From positions 72,113,864 through 72,177,863 of the forward strand of contig NC_067196.1 of NCBI RefSeq assembly GCF_000699445.3: 64,000 nt of DNA, in the 5' to 3' direction. The notes under the pieces were generated by a model. The model made no database searches. It was not told where the DNA came from and saw only the letters and a list, made by a program, of their open reading frames with translations. The position numbers and the translations under genes were made by a program. Shown here one piece after another: positions 1 to 13,700 of this stretch (position 1 is its first letter; each line of letters starts with the position of its first letter). This DNA is from Schistosoma haematobium. Its lineage: Eukaryota; Platyhelminthes; Trematoda; Strigeidida; Schistosomatidae.

Positions 1-1084
1 TCTTATGTGAAACTTATAATTACGATAAGAAACCACATGGTAAGAATTTTGCTTGATAGCTTCTTATTGTTGTACTGCGAATATTTTTACTCATCTTTTT
101 ATTACTATAATACGTTATAATGTGAGATGATGTACAAATGTCCCAATAGATTATACAGTGTATACCAATATTAGTAATGATAGTAATTAATTTAATATAA
201 TTTATTTGCCATGTATATATTAATGTATTCAGGATTAAGTCACTTTGTACGTGAGCTATTGTTACTAGCCACTTATCCAGACCAAATTAAGTAGAATTTA
301 AAAGCCCAGTTCTTCAATTAAGAAGCCAGTACTCTAATGAAAAATAATAATAGTACAATGACAAATATGTTAGTTGCAAGTGTATATGAGAGAAAATGTT
401 GAAAATGTTTGAACTCAAAGATTTAAACCTTTACTGTTCAGCACTGTATTTACAAATTATACGACGAATTCACTTCGGTATCAGATGACAAGAGGTAAAG
501 TCAAGGTACTTGGGTATATGGATTAATAACCAGAATGCTACTAAGTTTGCAATTTATAAATCATGAGGAACGAATCGATTGCCTTTGTTTCTAGGTTAAA
601 CTAAAAGCTCAATTTTCTATTAATGAATGAGATTCATGATCATAAAAAATGTGAATTACTGTTGGAACTCAAGTTATATTATTAATGTTATCAATTTATC
701 AGTTTTATACTAAATAATCTATATATGTGATTACCCGATCTCCGGATTTTCTGAGAACTTTTAGATCTTCCCCAATAGTTCTCCGGACTTTGTGGAAAAC
801 TATGAATTTTCATATGACTTTGGAGAGAATCTCAAAATTTTCTATTGCATCTTCCTGAAAATTTACCTAGTACTGATGAGAATTTCTCCCAAATTAAGAG
901 ACTGAGTTGTTTTAAAATGGATTTCGATCGTCTACATGGAATATCCTTTCCTCGCAAGATATGGAGATCCTGACTGTGGCTGCTTTCAGGAGTATGAATG
1001 TGCACTGCCAGACAGTCTCAAACCAGGAATAGACGTTATTAGTGAAGGATCGAGTTATCTCGTTGTTGAAATTCGTGGGCATAA

Positions 1085-1190
1085 GGTACAAGGTTTCAGT
1101 CTCAATACAAACATTAACACTGAGACGTAGATGCATTCAGCTGACGAGTCCTGTATTCCACTTTTAACTACAATCCATCTATTATAAGTA
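1085..1190 (+). mobile_element. Degraded family 1 hammerhead SINE with internal deletion
   Basis: The stretch reads as a worn tRNA B-box region followed by ATGCATTCAG and CTGACGAGTCC, the 5' half of the schistosome hammerhead. It then jumps directly to TGTATTCCAC, the stem I 3' strand (usual form TGGATTCCAC). Stem II, the GAAA core and stem III are missing. The join falls at a GTCC that occurs twice in intact copies, so a microhomology deletion is likely. This copy cannot be catalytic. Confidence 0.6.
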
Positions 1191-1984
1191 GGCATAGACA
1201 ATTGTTTCGTACTCCCTGTTTTTCCATGTTTTTCCAGCTGATCTATGGGTAAACATATTTTCAAAAGAATATACTTATGTAAGAATAACGGTTGGGATGT
1301 TTAAAAGCATTAGGCCTTGAAATTCAGCAACTAGAATTCTGTCATAATCAACTTTTTCTAAATCTCATTAATCTCATTTTAAAGTACATTAACACTTTAT
1401 TACATATTTTCCCATCAATAGTATCGAATGTAATTATATTTTACTATATAGATAGATATATAGACAGACGGAAAGTAGGAAAAGTCGAATAGTACAATAG
1501 TGTAGGTTTTTAGATAAAACAACTTTCAAATGAAGAAGAGGGAGGTAAAAAGAAGTAGGGAAAGCATGAACAAACAAAAAGGAAACTGATATTAGATAAT
1601 AAAATGTCTAGAAGTTAAAGAAAGGTATAAAACAAATTGAATGTATATCCATAATCGTGATTGTGAATTTTATCATTTAAAGATGTCAGTTACTGACTTT
1701 TAATTTAAGGACGAAAAAGGCTATACTTCTTGATGAAAATCAGGCCAACAAATGACTGATTTGATAGATTTAGACCATATTTCTGTATCTTAACATTCGA
1801 TATCTATCTATATAAATGGCGGAATAATTCTGTATCCTATAAAGGATTAATCTAGGCTAATAAACTGTCTTCTTTCTTAGCGGTTCATATTGAGAGTAGA
1901 AATTATGATCCAACTTGTTTAGTTGTCTTAAAGTTCCGATTTTGTTAAAACAAAGATATAAAGTGAATGAAAAATATTCTTTCC

Positions 1985-3056
1985 AATAATATATTCATTG
2001 ACTATGAGAAGACGTTTGACAGTGTGGATAGGAGGACCTTATGGAAACTTCCTCGACACCTTTGTGTACCTGAGGAGATCGTCAACATCATCCGGAATTC
2101 ATACAACGGACTACAGTGCAAAGTGGTGCATAGAAGACAGCTGAAAGATGCACTCCAAATGGAGACTGGTGTCAAACGAGACTGTCTACTCTCGCACTTC
2201 CTCTTTCTTCTGGTGGTTGACTGGATTATGAAGCCCTTCACATCTGATGGAAAGCACGGAATACAACAGACAGCTTGGACGCAACTAGACGATTTAGACT
2301 TCGCAGATCACCCAGTTCTTCTATCCCATACACAAAAACAAAATCAGGCGAAGACAGCCAGTGTAGCAGAAGTTTATGCAGCAGTGATCTTCAACATACA
2401 CAATGGAAAAGCAAAATCCTCAAATACAACAAGGAGAACACCAACCCAATCACACTTGATGGCAACTCTGGAACACGTGGAAAAATTCACGTATCTGGGA
2501 AGCATCATAGATGAACAAGGAGGATCGGATGCAGACGTAAATGCAAGGATTGGTAAAGCAGGGGCCGTATTCCAACAATTGTCAACTAATATCAAAGTGA
2601 GAATCTTCAATACGAACGTTAGGACAGTTCTACTGTACAGGGATGAGATTCGGAGAACGACTACAACCATCATCAAAAAAGTACAGATATTTAAAAACAG
2701 TTGTCTACGAAAGATGCTGAATGTCCGTTGACCGGATAACATCAGTAACAGTCTACTATGGGAGAAAACAAACCGGCCTCCATCTGAAGAGGAAATTAGG
2801 AAAAGACGGTGGAAGTGGATAGGTCATACATTACGGAAATCACCAAAGTGAATCACGAGGCAATCGCTAACTTGGAATTCTGGAGGGAAACGGAAAAGAG
2901 GAAGGCCGAAGAACACATGGAGTCGGGAATTGAGAGCAGACATGAAAATGATAAATAGCAACTGGAAATGATTGCCCAGGACAGGGTTGGTTGGGGAGTG
3001 CTGGTGGGCAGTTTATGCTCCTCCATGAGAGGTGACAGGCGCAAGTAAGTAATAAT
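1985..3056 (+). mobile_element. RTE-clade non-LTR retrotransposon fragment (copy A), 5'-truncated and broken
   Basis: The frame from about 1985 to 2728 encodes part of an RTE-type reverse transcriptase. It starts at the palm motif FIDYEKTFDSVDRR and continues through the catalytic block, which reads LDFADH instead of the expected FADD. The C-terminal region includes FTYLGSIIDEQGG. The frame closes at TGA 2729-2731, where related copies have TGG. A second in-phase TGA (2849-2851) and a 10-bp deletion near 2968 follow. A private 27-nt in-frame deletion near 2572 removes residues found in the other copies. It ends in a short TAAG tail. The element lies in sense orientation in a GS intron. Assignment to RTE (SR2 or SR3/Perere-3 type) is from recalled family features, not a search. 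Confidence 0.85.
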
Positions 3057-3354
3057 TTATTTAAGTTAACAGTACATACTAGTCTTTTCTGCATGAGCAA
3101 TTTTATTTATTTTACAAACGATCTTAAATTCATAGTCTGTAATTTTTGAAATATATATTTGATTCATAAATGACTATCATATTCGAATTTATAACTGGAG
3201 AGCCTGATGATAAATTAGCTGAAAGGAAGGAAGTTATTTTAACCTAGTTTACCATTTTCAGAATAGGTAAATAGAACAAAGAAATAATGCTTCTCAGTTC
3301 ATCATTCACTCTATTCTTTTATTACTATATCTATGAGTGGAATTTTTCAAATGA

Positions 3355-3369
3355 TACACACACACACAC
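3355..3369. repeat. Short (CA)n microsatellite
   Basis: About seven CA units occur in intron sequence. Confidence 0.8.
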
Positions 3370-3915
3370 GATAGTCAACACAATCGAACTCAAAATAAAC
3401 ACTACAAGAAAATAAAATCTAGCCTCTGTGAATTAGAATCGAATGATTTACATTCCCAACTTCGGAAAAATTGATGATTTAGTTCAATTGTCATCCAATG
3501 ACATTAGCAGGCTACTGTTTCATTTTTTAACTTGCTTGCATTAATTAAGAAACTAGTCACTACTGTTATTGCTATCATACTAATACTATTTAGGTAGGCA
3601 GTTAGTAAAAATTTGTGATGAAAAACTGTACTACTATTCTGATTAGATTACCATAATCTGTATGACTGCGAATTCGATCATAGTCAGCTTAAGTGTATAC
3701 TACCTGGTTAAAAGATTGACCATTTCAGTGATCCGAATTGACAATTTGATGATTTCAACTTTTATAAGGAAAATTTTTATTTCTTTATGTCTAGCAAGAT
3801 AGTGAAAAAGACTTTTGAAAATTATTTGCTACTGGCTAAAGAAAACTCATGCAACTGATGTACGTTCACCTTTTCTTTGTGTCTTTCACTTTGTTTTACA
3901 TTCCACTTTTTTTAG

Positions 3916-4062
3916 TTTCAAATCACCGTTATCTTTGTAATCTTGTCATGGAGAAAGCAAAATCTCACCAACCATGGTTCGGTATCGAACAAGAATATGC
4001 TCTATTAGACATTGATGGTTATCCATTACAATGGCCTAAAAATGGTTTTCCTCCACCTCAAG
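3916..4062 (+). CDS. GS: GS exon a (first visible exon)
   Basis: The acceptor TTTTTTTAG ends at 3915 and the donor GTAAGT starts at 4063. The exon begins with two bases that complete a codon from an exon outside the window and ends one base into a glycine codon. It encodes residues 1-48 of the fragment, including PWFGIEQEY with the two metal-binding glutamates, and [10 protein letters not shown]. The MEKAKSH methionine inside the exon is not the start, because homologous sequence continues upstream of it. Confidence 0.95.
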
Positions 4063-5676
4063 GTAAGTTAACTTATAATTTTCCACTTTTTGTCAAAACT
4101 ATTTCATAATTTAATCCGTTTACAATTGCATTAAAATAGTTGAACCTGGTAAATTGTCTTAGACATTCCATACTATGTGAGTTTATACTCTTCTAGTGAA
4201 AGTCATTCTGTCTGTGTGACAGTTAACTTCATCACTATCACCTAATTAAAATAGTCTTTTCATATTGCAACTCCGACCTAAAGCTGTACAGTAACATTGT
4301 TGTAAGATGTTAGATGATTAAATTTCGTTTGAGCATCATCAGTTGAAAAATGGTTAAGGTTAACTGGATACATAATAATGTACTGATATTGTGAATCAAA
4401 ATATTTGAATAAACCAGCCTAATATACAAATTAATAAACGAAACCAAATGTCGAGGCTTACAGCAGCAGGCTACAACTAACAGTATCATTCAAATGGATC
4501 TTAATTCAATAGAGAAGGCAACTGAGTGATAACTCATTGAAATACCTGAGAAACTATTATTTCACAGATTAATTACTTCATTTGAACATCGATCCTGAGG
4601 GTTGTAAAAAATTCGAGCTAATGATAAAAAAATAATCAGTAGAAAATAATTGAAGTGTTTACTACTTAATTACTTGAAATAACTATGTTCTTAAATAGAG
4701 TATAAAATCAAAATTAACGGAAAAGAAACGAAAGTAAACATGAATATTGATCATATGTAGTCTTTTATACGAATTCATCATTCATGAATATCTTTTCAAC
4801 AATGTATATAACGCATAATTTTAGGCATAAAATTAGCCGAATTGTATTTTTGAAATTTCAATTCTTGATCAACATAAATAGTAACCTTATTGAGTTAAAT
4901 ATTACTTCATCAATTGTTTTCATGCTCACTTTAAAGAATCATAACAGAGCTGTGCTTCAATGCTAATTACTTGATTTAGTTAGAATAAAACTTTCTTTCT
5001 TCCCTCAGTTATTTCTGCCTTATTGTAATCATTCTTTATAAATTATTCAAGCTTATTTATTGAGTTTATATCGCTTGGGAGAACGTTTGGAAACATAACT
5101 ATACTGTTTCTCGATAAAGTATATCCATTCAACTTGACTTATAAATGGTAATATCTCTTACTTGCTTACTTACTCCTGTTACTCTCAATGGAGCATAAGC
5201 CGCCAACCAGCATTCTCCAATCCACTCTGTCCTAGGCCTTCCTTTCTTGTTCTATCCAATTGTTGTTCATTCTTATCATATCTGTCTTCATTTCTCGGTG
5301 TAATGTGTTCTTTGGTCTTCCTCTTTTCCTTTGGCCTTGAGGGTTCCAGGTGAGGGCTTGCATTGTGACGCAGTTGAATGCTTTCCTCAATATGTGTGTT
5401 ATCCACTTCCAGCCTTTCTTCCTGATTTCTTTCTCCGCTGGGATCTGGTTGTTGTTGATGGTTTCTGTCCAACGGATCCGAAGTATTTTGCGTAGACAGC
5501 TGTTAATAAACACTTGTATCTTCTGGATGATGGCTTTCGTAGTTCTCCAGGTTTCCGCCCCATACAGTAGAACTATTTTGACATTTGTATTGAACATTCT
5601 GACTTTGGTGTTGGCTGACAGATTATGTCTCTATTGACAGTTAAATCTTCAGAAGGTTGATTTATAGATCGAGATC

Positions 5677-5729
<53 letters not shown>

Positions 5730-7668
5730 CATACTTCACAAAATATCTTTCATTAAATAAATTAAGTAACTAATTCATTGAATTTATTACTCATAAACAG
5801 TCCCTCAAAATATATGACTCCTGATTAAAACATTCAATATTATTTGCAGATAATGAAGTCGATAAATTCCAGTAGTTTAGTACTAATTTTGACATATCAA
5901 TTTGTTCTTATCTACTCTTTTAATGTTTGTTTATATTACCAATGTTAATAAAAACTGATCAGTTGCTTACTTTTTTGTTAGTATTTCAGTTATTAATACA
6001 TATGTTGTTGGATTTGAAGTGTCATGATTTACATACGTAAAATTTAGGAAACTCAGTTTCTTACTTATTTTCTTGTAAAACTGTCAATAGCTTTATAATA
6101 ATCTTAGTTAAGCTAAACTTTCAGAGGTATGATTATATGATAATTCAGAGCTATTAGTTAAAAAAATATCTCTATGACAATTTTTCTTTGATAAAAAATG
6201 TTAAAACTAGTAAATTGATCCGTTTTTTAACATTCTATTACATCATTTATGTTTGGGGTAGAATAGTAAAATCCATATAATCAGTTTTGTGCTCAACTAG
6301 ATAGAAATATCTCAACATTGTGGCGAAATTCAAACTGTCTCTTGGTTTGTTTCAGATATATTTATTTTTCTAAAAACTAATGACAGTTGTGACCTAATTG
6401 AAGTATTCTTCTTTCTGTTGCTCATTAAATCCTAAGAGTTAAATGTGACCCACTAGTTGCTTGCACTCAACTGAAGATAAGATGAATGAGCTCTCAATAA
6501 ATGTTTAACCATGTACGCTAGTTTACAAATCTCTTTCACATTGTATGAATTATCCCTCCCAAATTTCTTAGGACCTTATTATTGTTCTGTTGGAGCTGGT
6601 AAAGCACTTGGTCGTGATATACCAGAAGCTTTATACAGAGCATGCATGTATGCAGGAGTTAAAATTTGTGGTAGCAATGCAGAAGTTATGCCATCACAAG
6701 TAAGAATTTATTTAATAAATGTTATTATCATTATTATTTGAACAAAAGATGTATTCAGTTAAATGATTTTTTTCATTTATAGACAGACACTAGTTATAAG
6801 CCACTTCTTTTAGTTTAAGATTTCTCATGTAGATCTGCCGTTATCCGATATTATCAGGAGTTAAATATCTTGATTCTTGATTAGATCGACATCATACAAT
6901 GTTCTATAACTTCAATAAATTCACCCGATAGGAAATCATTGATCAGCTATAAATTAGTGTTAAGATGGATAATAATGTTTAAATTTTTTAGTTCAAAACC
7001 TGATACGATACATTATACGATCGTAATTAATTGTATTTCCCAATGAATAAAACTGGTTTAAATGATAAACAGCAAATTATATTATTTGGTTAAGAAGTTT
7101 ACAAAAATACATTTCATCATGGGTTAACAGCTGAAAAACTACTAAAACTCAATAAGAAGTGAATAGATAACATCAGTTCATTATAAAAATTATTTTCAAA
7201 TGGCAGTTATCTTAACGTGACACATTGATAAATCGTAATTGTATACCCAATAATGACTAACTTTAAAATGGATTTTTTTAAAGTTCGAGCTATATAACTA
7301 CGTGATTTAAAAAGTCAACTAAGTGTAACCTAATGATGAAGATAAGATTAAGTTGTAAATGAGTTAAAATTAAACATGTTATATATTCAATAAAAGACTT
7401 AAATATTTTAAATTCAATTGTACATTTCATTGTATATATTGTGTACATGTATGTATGTGTTATCGTGAGTGGGCACGGTTACCGATTTGCAAACCATGAT
7501 AAAATAGTCACTAAGTTCTCCATAATTTCTGTGATTCGTTAACATATAACAATATTAGGATTACAAACCTTTTTCCCCTCTTTGTTTCTGTTTTTTGTGT
7601 AAGAAACTTGTTGAAATACCCTGTGCTGAGAATTCTATATTGTACCAAAATATAATATTGAATAAAGC

Positions 7669-7713
<45 letters not shown>

Positions 7714-10700
7714 GAAGAAGAAGAAGAAGAATGGACCCATAACCATTTTTATTCTCTGATAAATAAAACGATTATTACACTGTGTACTTCATAATATATT
7801 TAGTGTTATTTATTGTCCATTTCATTAGTGAAAAGCCTAAAATAGTATCCATTGTATGCTAACTGTATTCATACAATACTCACCAAAATTTTTCAAATAA
7901 TATTAAACACACTACAGTGTACTTTATTTCATCTAAACAATAGGATTTTTGTGGTTTCACATTGTTTGTAACAATTACGTTCACAAGCAGTGACACCGCA
8001 TCTGTAGGACATGCTGTTCGTGATGTCAAGGTTAAAAAAGAAGTAACAGCACCATCAGTTGGACAAAGAAAATTATCCATTTACAAAAGTGTAATCAAGT
8101 TAAACCTTGATGAAAATAACTAATACGGTTGAAATATTCTACTTGTTTTCGATATCTCGACTTATAACTTACCTTCAGTCTCATCATCAATGGGGAAGTT
8201 CCATAAAGCAGTATTTAACACTGATTTAGTAGATTACAGAAGAGTGGTATCAAGTGTTTTATACAAATCCAGACTTTAAGAGTCATTAAAATCTAATGGC
8301 TATTTTTAATGTACCAGTATAAAATGAACTTAAATATGAGTTTTCATTACAATAAATTACAATAAGTAGCTGTTCGTGTTATTACATTCTACACTAAAGT
8401 TATCAATGTAGTTAATTTTTATCACATTTTCAAGGTTTGCCACTGACAGTCCTTTAATCAGTGTCTACTAATTGAAACATGGAAAAAGATTTCTTCGTGT
8501 TTGTAAAGTAATAATTCTGTGTGACTGCCTCCCAAAGGATGTTGTTGTTCGATTTCGTTCACTACAAACACACCACTTTAAATGCTAAATCCTTGTTCAT
8601 TAAACCACCGAGCTATGATAGCTATCACCCACTGGTGACTTGTGATACTAAAATGATAAGTCAGTTTTGACAAACAAGCTATTTAAATTGATACCTCACT
8701 ATTACTTCTATTTTTATCATGACTTCTAAGTAATTATCCATTGTTGGAAAACCAAACAAATTTTACAGTGAACTTTATATCCCATGTGTTTAACTTTCAT
8801 AGTGGGAATTTCAAGTTGGACCATGTGAAGGTGTCTCAGCCGGTGATCATTTATGGATGGCTAGATTTATATTACATCGTGTAGCTGAAGACTTCGGAGT
8901 GATTGTGTCACTAGACCCGAAACCAATGCCTGGTAACTGGAATGGTTCAGGAGCGCATACAAACTATTCAACTCAGGCTATGAGGGATCCAAAATCAGGT
9001 TTACAGTAAGAAAAATGTTTATTTTTAAGTCTGTACTTGAATGTATTTTTTTCAGATGAAACTAGTCAACAAGGTATGATATTTTAAGGAAATTAATTTT
9101 TACTTCTATCAGTAAATGAAATTTATTTACCTTGTACTCATTATTAAGGAATATGATAAATGAACTTAGTAGTCACATCTAGAAGTACACTATCAAGATA
9201 ATTAAATCGTCTTCTTAATTCAACTAACTGATAGCTTTTTATTTTGTTATTGACGTATATCCAGTGAATTATTCTAACTGAATATACCATTTCATTAACT
9301 TTTGATAAGATGAATAAATGTTTTGTCATAAGACTAATAATAAACAAACTTCTAAAAGATTACAATTTTCACAAAATGTTTACTCATCTAAATGAAAATT
9401 ATATTCTGATTAATATTAAATTTTTAATTCCAGTAGTTGAGTCCATGAGTCAATTGAAGCTAGACCATCATGGAAAACCTGGAAGCACTGGGCGGCCATT
9501 TCGCCCTGTTGTGGGACTCCCCAGCAGAGTGAAACCATGATTCAACCTCGCGAGATTCGAGCCCAGGATCTGTCGGTCTCGCGCGCGAACACTTAATCTC
9601 TAGACCTCTGAGCTGGCCAGTATCCAATGTTGTTAATATCTAACTACAACTAATCCACGAAATTGAGTGAAACTTTCAACATTGTCTACATAAAAATACA
9701 GTAAACAATGGTAGACGGATTGCCGTTGAATAGTTTAATAGCATGACAAACTATTTCATGAAATCACTACGATGAAGAAGTTTGTTTTAAGATCCAAAGT
9801 AGAAAAACAATTATTTTATCAGTCTACAACCTTAAATATTGCTTTCTTCCAATTTAGTACTTCATGAAATAACTCCATGTTGCTACTTTTTACTAATATG
9901 GTATACTAAATTAGTGAAATAACGAATACTGTTATTTATCAATTCGCTAATTCGAAAATATATTTTCTTTAAAGGAGAAAACATTTTAATGACTAAATTA
10001 TTTAAATAACTCAACATGGGCCTGTATGTAATGCTTCTCTATTTCATCGTTGGCATGACTGGTTGAGATCGCCATTTAATAATTTAAATATCTCGCATAT
10101 TGTTCACACATCACTTCTGAGATGGTGGAGAAGATTTGTAGCTCAGGTGGATGATTTTGATGGAGTTTTGTTCTCTGAGCTGGATGGTTTGGTCGTGGAG
10201 CTTTCATCGTTCTTCTGAACGACATCATCAGCACAAACTTCAGATAGAAGTTTGTGCTGATGATGTCGTTCAGAAGAACGATGAAAGCTCCACGACCAAA
10301 CCATCCAGCTCAGAGAACAAAACTCCATCAAAACACATCACTTCATCAGCAAAACATGTGATTATCATGTGATGAAGAAATCATAATTACTGGTCAGATA
10401 TTGGATAACAGCCAATTTTATTTTTTCTAGACGTTAGTGACCAATAACTGAATTGGCATCACAATGGATTTCGTTTAACGTCACATGTTTTAAAGAAAAA
10501 AAATGATATTAACAACTGTTTCATATATAACAAGTTAAACAATATCCAGTTTTTTGATGACATGAATTCCAACAATGGAATTAAAAGTCAACAATTTAGA
10601 AATACGATCATTTCATATAAAACTGTTATCTCAAGCAGAGATGGACGGTGGCTAACAATTGAATCCATGACGCGCGTTTCGCCCTATGTAGGACTCGTCA

Positions 10701-13700
10701 GTTGAATGTACCTGCAATATTGAGGTAATCCGCACAGGATGCACATATTCTAAAAGAGACTGACCAATTGCAGTCGTAAACATTAACGGGAGGATCCGAA
10801 CAACCAATATATGAATTAAAACTAAAATACTGACATTATTTAAATGTGTAATGACTGGGGCTGTGCTTTTCCATAGTATTTATCATTTGTCTGGTAAAAT
10901 AGGGAGGGTCTTGTGACCTAAAGTAACGACCTTAACCTTGCTAAATAGACATTATTTAAACGGAGCTAGATATTTGCTAAAAGCGGAAGCTAGGACGTAC
11001 GTTCCATCCTATGTTGGACTCGTCACCTGGATCTATCTCCACTTACGTGTTGATTTTCACACCAAAACTAGAAAATTCTTGTCGAACTAGATAAATGGGA
11101 AGATAACAAAAACAAAGATACTACTGAAACACATTACGAATCATACTGCCTTAAATAATAAGCCATTATTACCAGAATAGTTTACATGTGGTTCATATAC
11201 AAATATCTTAACAAGAGAATATATTGAGTCAACAATATATTACGTATTTCTGACCATCTTAGTCGTCTCATCACACCACCCTAATTCACCAAAGTGTCTA
11301 ACTGATTTAAAGCACTTATCAGCTTAATTTTGCCAAATGTAAATCATGAAGCTAATAAAATATATTTCCAGTTATGGTTATTATTTAAACAAAGGAACTA
11401 ATTACATGCTTTTGGAAGGTGAAGGTCGTTTCTTTCTATCACGTGACCTGACCTATTTCAAAAGACCAACGATGGATATTTAATAAAAGTACAACTTGAG
11501 TCAAATAGGGATCATTAGTTTAGTAATCAATGTGATTGAAGTGTATGCATTAGGAATGTTCTTAAAACATTCAATTAATATAGTGTATCATCCAATAAAG
11601 TGTTGTCTAAACAAACATTTCGATCATTAATCGAAATTTACTAGTACTAGCAAAATTCTGAGGAGTGTAACTAAATATTTCATTCCAATTTTCATTTCCT
11701 TCATTTTGTACAGGTCCTTAGCTAAAACATCATAACATGTGGTCTACAGTACCATTTAGTCGGTGAATGCTTAGTTTTCAACTTCAGTCAATTAATAACG
11801 TAATTTGCTTGATGTCTTATTCTACTAGTTGGTCCTAACTCATAGTGTTTCTAAGCAAATTTTATGAAATCCATCTGTTAACAAATCACTAATCACCTCA
11901 ATAATCTTATGAAATTGATGATATACGACGTCGGAAGTAGGACTTAGATGAAAATATTATCACTTCAGTACTCTCTAGTTTCTGACAGGTAAAATTAGTT
12001 ATCACAAACCGTCTATCAAAATGCTTTTTTGGTCTAACCAAAAAAAGCTTCACACAGTGAATAAATTACACACAAAACGGTTCACTCATTGATTACCTTC
12101 AGAAATATAGAATTTGAAAAAAGCAGTATATTGGTTTGATTACATTTAAAATGAGAGAGTTATCTTCGGCAAACAAGAAATACATATCGTGTTTGTTTCA
12201 TCTAGCATTATTGATTCTAGATCCCTGAAATAAGTAGACTTACTAGTAACATAGATAATAAATAAATATATATATTTGTAATATCCCAATGTGTAAAAAA
12301 ATTGGATTTTCTGACGTTTCGTGACTCAGTGTAAGCCACTTCTTCAGAGAATAAATAATCAAATCACAATTAATCCAAGTCACGAAACGCCAGAAAAATT
12401 AATTTTTCTACTCATTAAGATATTAAAATTATATTAATTTATTTATAACAATCTACCGAATACTCAGTTCATTCGAAATTATCAAGTCAAACCTTCGTAA
12501 TGATACCTATAACAAAGATAATGTTTTTCACAGCACACTACAAGTTTTCACGAAAAAGTATCAGAATGTCTAAAAATTTCACGTTTCATTACTATAAACA
12601 TTAAAAAATTACAATGAATAGAAATGAATAAGTTATTATAAGAAAATCACACTGGTATTATTACTATTACTGTTTTATTTAGAGCAATAGAAGATGCTAT
12701 TGAAAAACTATCACATAAACACATGGAACACATTCAATGCTATGATCCTAAACATGGTTTAGACAATCAAAGACGTTTGACTGGTAGTCATGAAACAAGC
12801 AGTATAAATGATTTTTCATCTGGTAAGTTAGTATCTCCAAAGAGATTTTGTTCTTAATGTTCTACAACTTTTTCAAGCAACAGATGATATCACCATGTAC
12901 ATAGTATTTAAAGTTTACAATATACAGACGAAATCTGTTAAAAGCACAAAGTTCAGCGAAGGGACCTCTTTTCAACGAATTTATTATCAAGCTGTACAAT
13001 CATATATATATGTATATATATAACGTTTTTGTTAAAGTACTAGTTCCGTGAGGAATTGTGAACACGAATAACCAAGATGACGTAATAGAAAGATTATAAT
13101 ACTAGATTACGTAATACGAATAATAACGATAGACTTAATAAGTTAGTAACGAATTGTAACGTGAATGTATTAAGATGATTAAAATGTTTTTGTTACAATA
13201 ATCAAAGGTCATTAAAGGTCATAGATGTGTAAAAAACAAATAAAGTGATATGATGATCATTTATGAATAAAATAATGAGAATATGAGACATAAGTAAAGG
13301 GCCAAGGTACCGATAACGATAGGACGATAGGAATGCGAGTTCTTCATTCCATACTACATATCCGATATATTCGATGACATGAAGAGTGAATGAGATTTCT
13401 CTTTCTGGAACTAGTACTTTAATAAAAGAAATTTTCATATGTATACGATTGTACGCCTTGATAATAAATTCGTTGAAAAGAAATCCCTTTGCTGAACTTT
13501 GTGTTTTAATGTTTAAATGGGACTAAGGCTAGTTATAATGAAAAAATATCATAACCCGTAAACTGTGTTTAGTTTCAGAATTATTGATAGAAATGAAACA
13601 AATGTTGATCCCTCCTTAACATTGAGAATTTTATAAACAAACTTAAATGCGGTTGTAAAATTAACCTTCAGTCTTATAGATTCACTAATGACTGGAGTTA

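Larger units (their letters stand above)
1..3915. other. Intron sequence upstream of the first visible GS exon
   Basis: No exon of the N-terminal part of glutamine synthetase can be found here on the + strand, although the exon starting at 3916 needs an upstream partner ending one base into a codon. The stretch is therefore read as intron longer than 3.9 kb. It holds a degraded hammerhead SINE (1085-1190), an RTE fragment (1985-3056) and a short CA run. The 936-1130 open frame matches nothing I recognise, and its 3' end runs into the SINE remnant. The remainder is AT-rich sequence without visible structure. Confidence 0.6.
4063..6571. other. GS intron between exons a and b
   Basis: GT-AG intron of 2.5 kb, phase 1. 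It holds an antisense RTE fragment (5158-5640) and an AAT microsatellite. I see nothing else structured in it. Confidence 0.85.
9006..12682. other. GS intron between exons c and d
   Basis: GT-AG intron of 3.7 kb, phase 2. It holds a family 2 SINE, an 87-bp-arm palindrome, two family 1 hammerhead remnants and a foldback element, listed separately. About 11040-12250 shows nothing I recognise. Confidence 0.85.

Noticed and set aside
936..1130. 64-codon open frame (+)
   Set aside because: It has no recognisable domain and does not fit the GS exon phase, and its end runs into a decayed SINE. It could be part of an unrecognised repeat but is not supported as a gene.
5162..5637. Open frames on the + strand opposite the RTE fragment
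   Set aside because: They are shadows of the - strand RTE coding sequence.
7561..7746. Open frame with poly-Leu/Phe on the - strand
   Set aside because: It is produced by the AAT/AAG microsatellite.
10143..10372. Two near-identical open frames on opposite strands
   Set aside because: They are the same sequence read from both arms of a perfect palindrome, so the similarity reflects symmetry, not coding.
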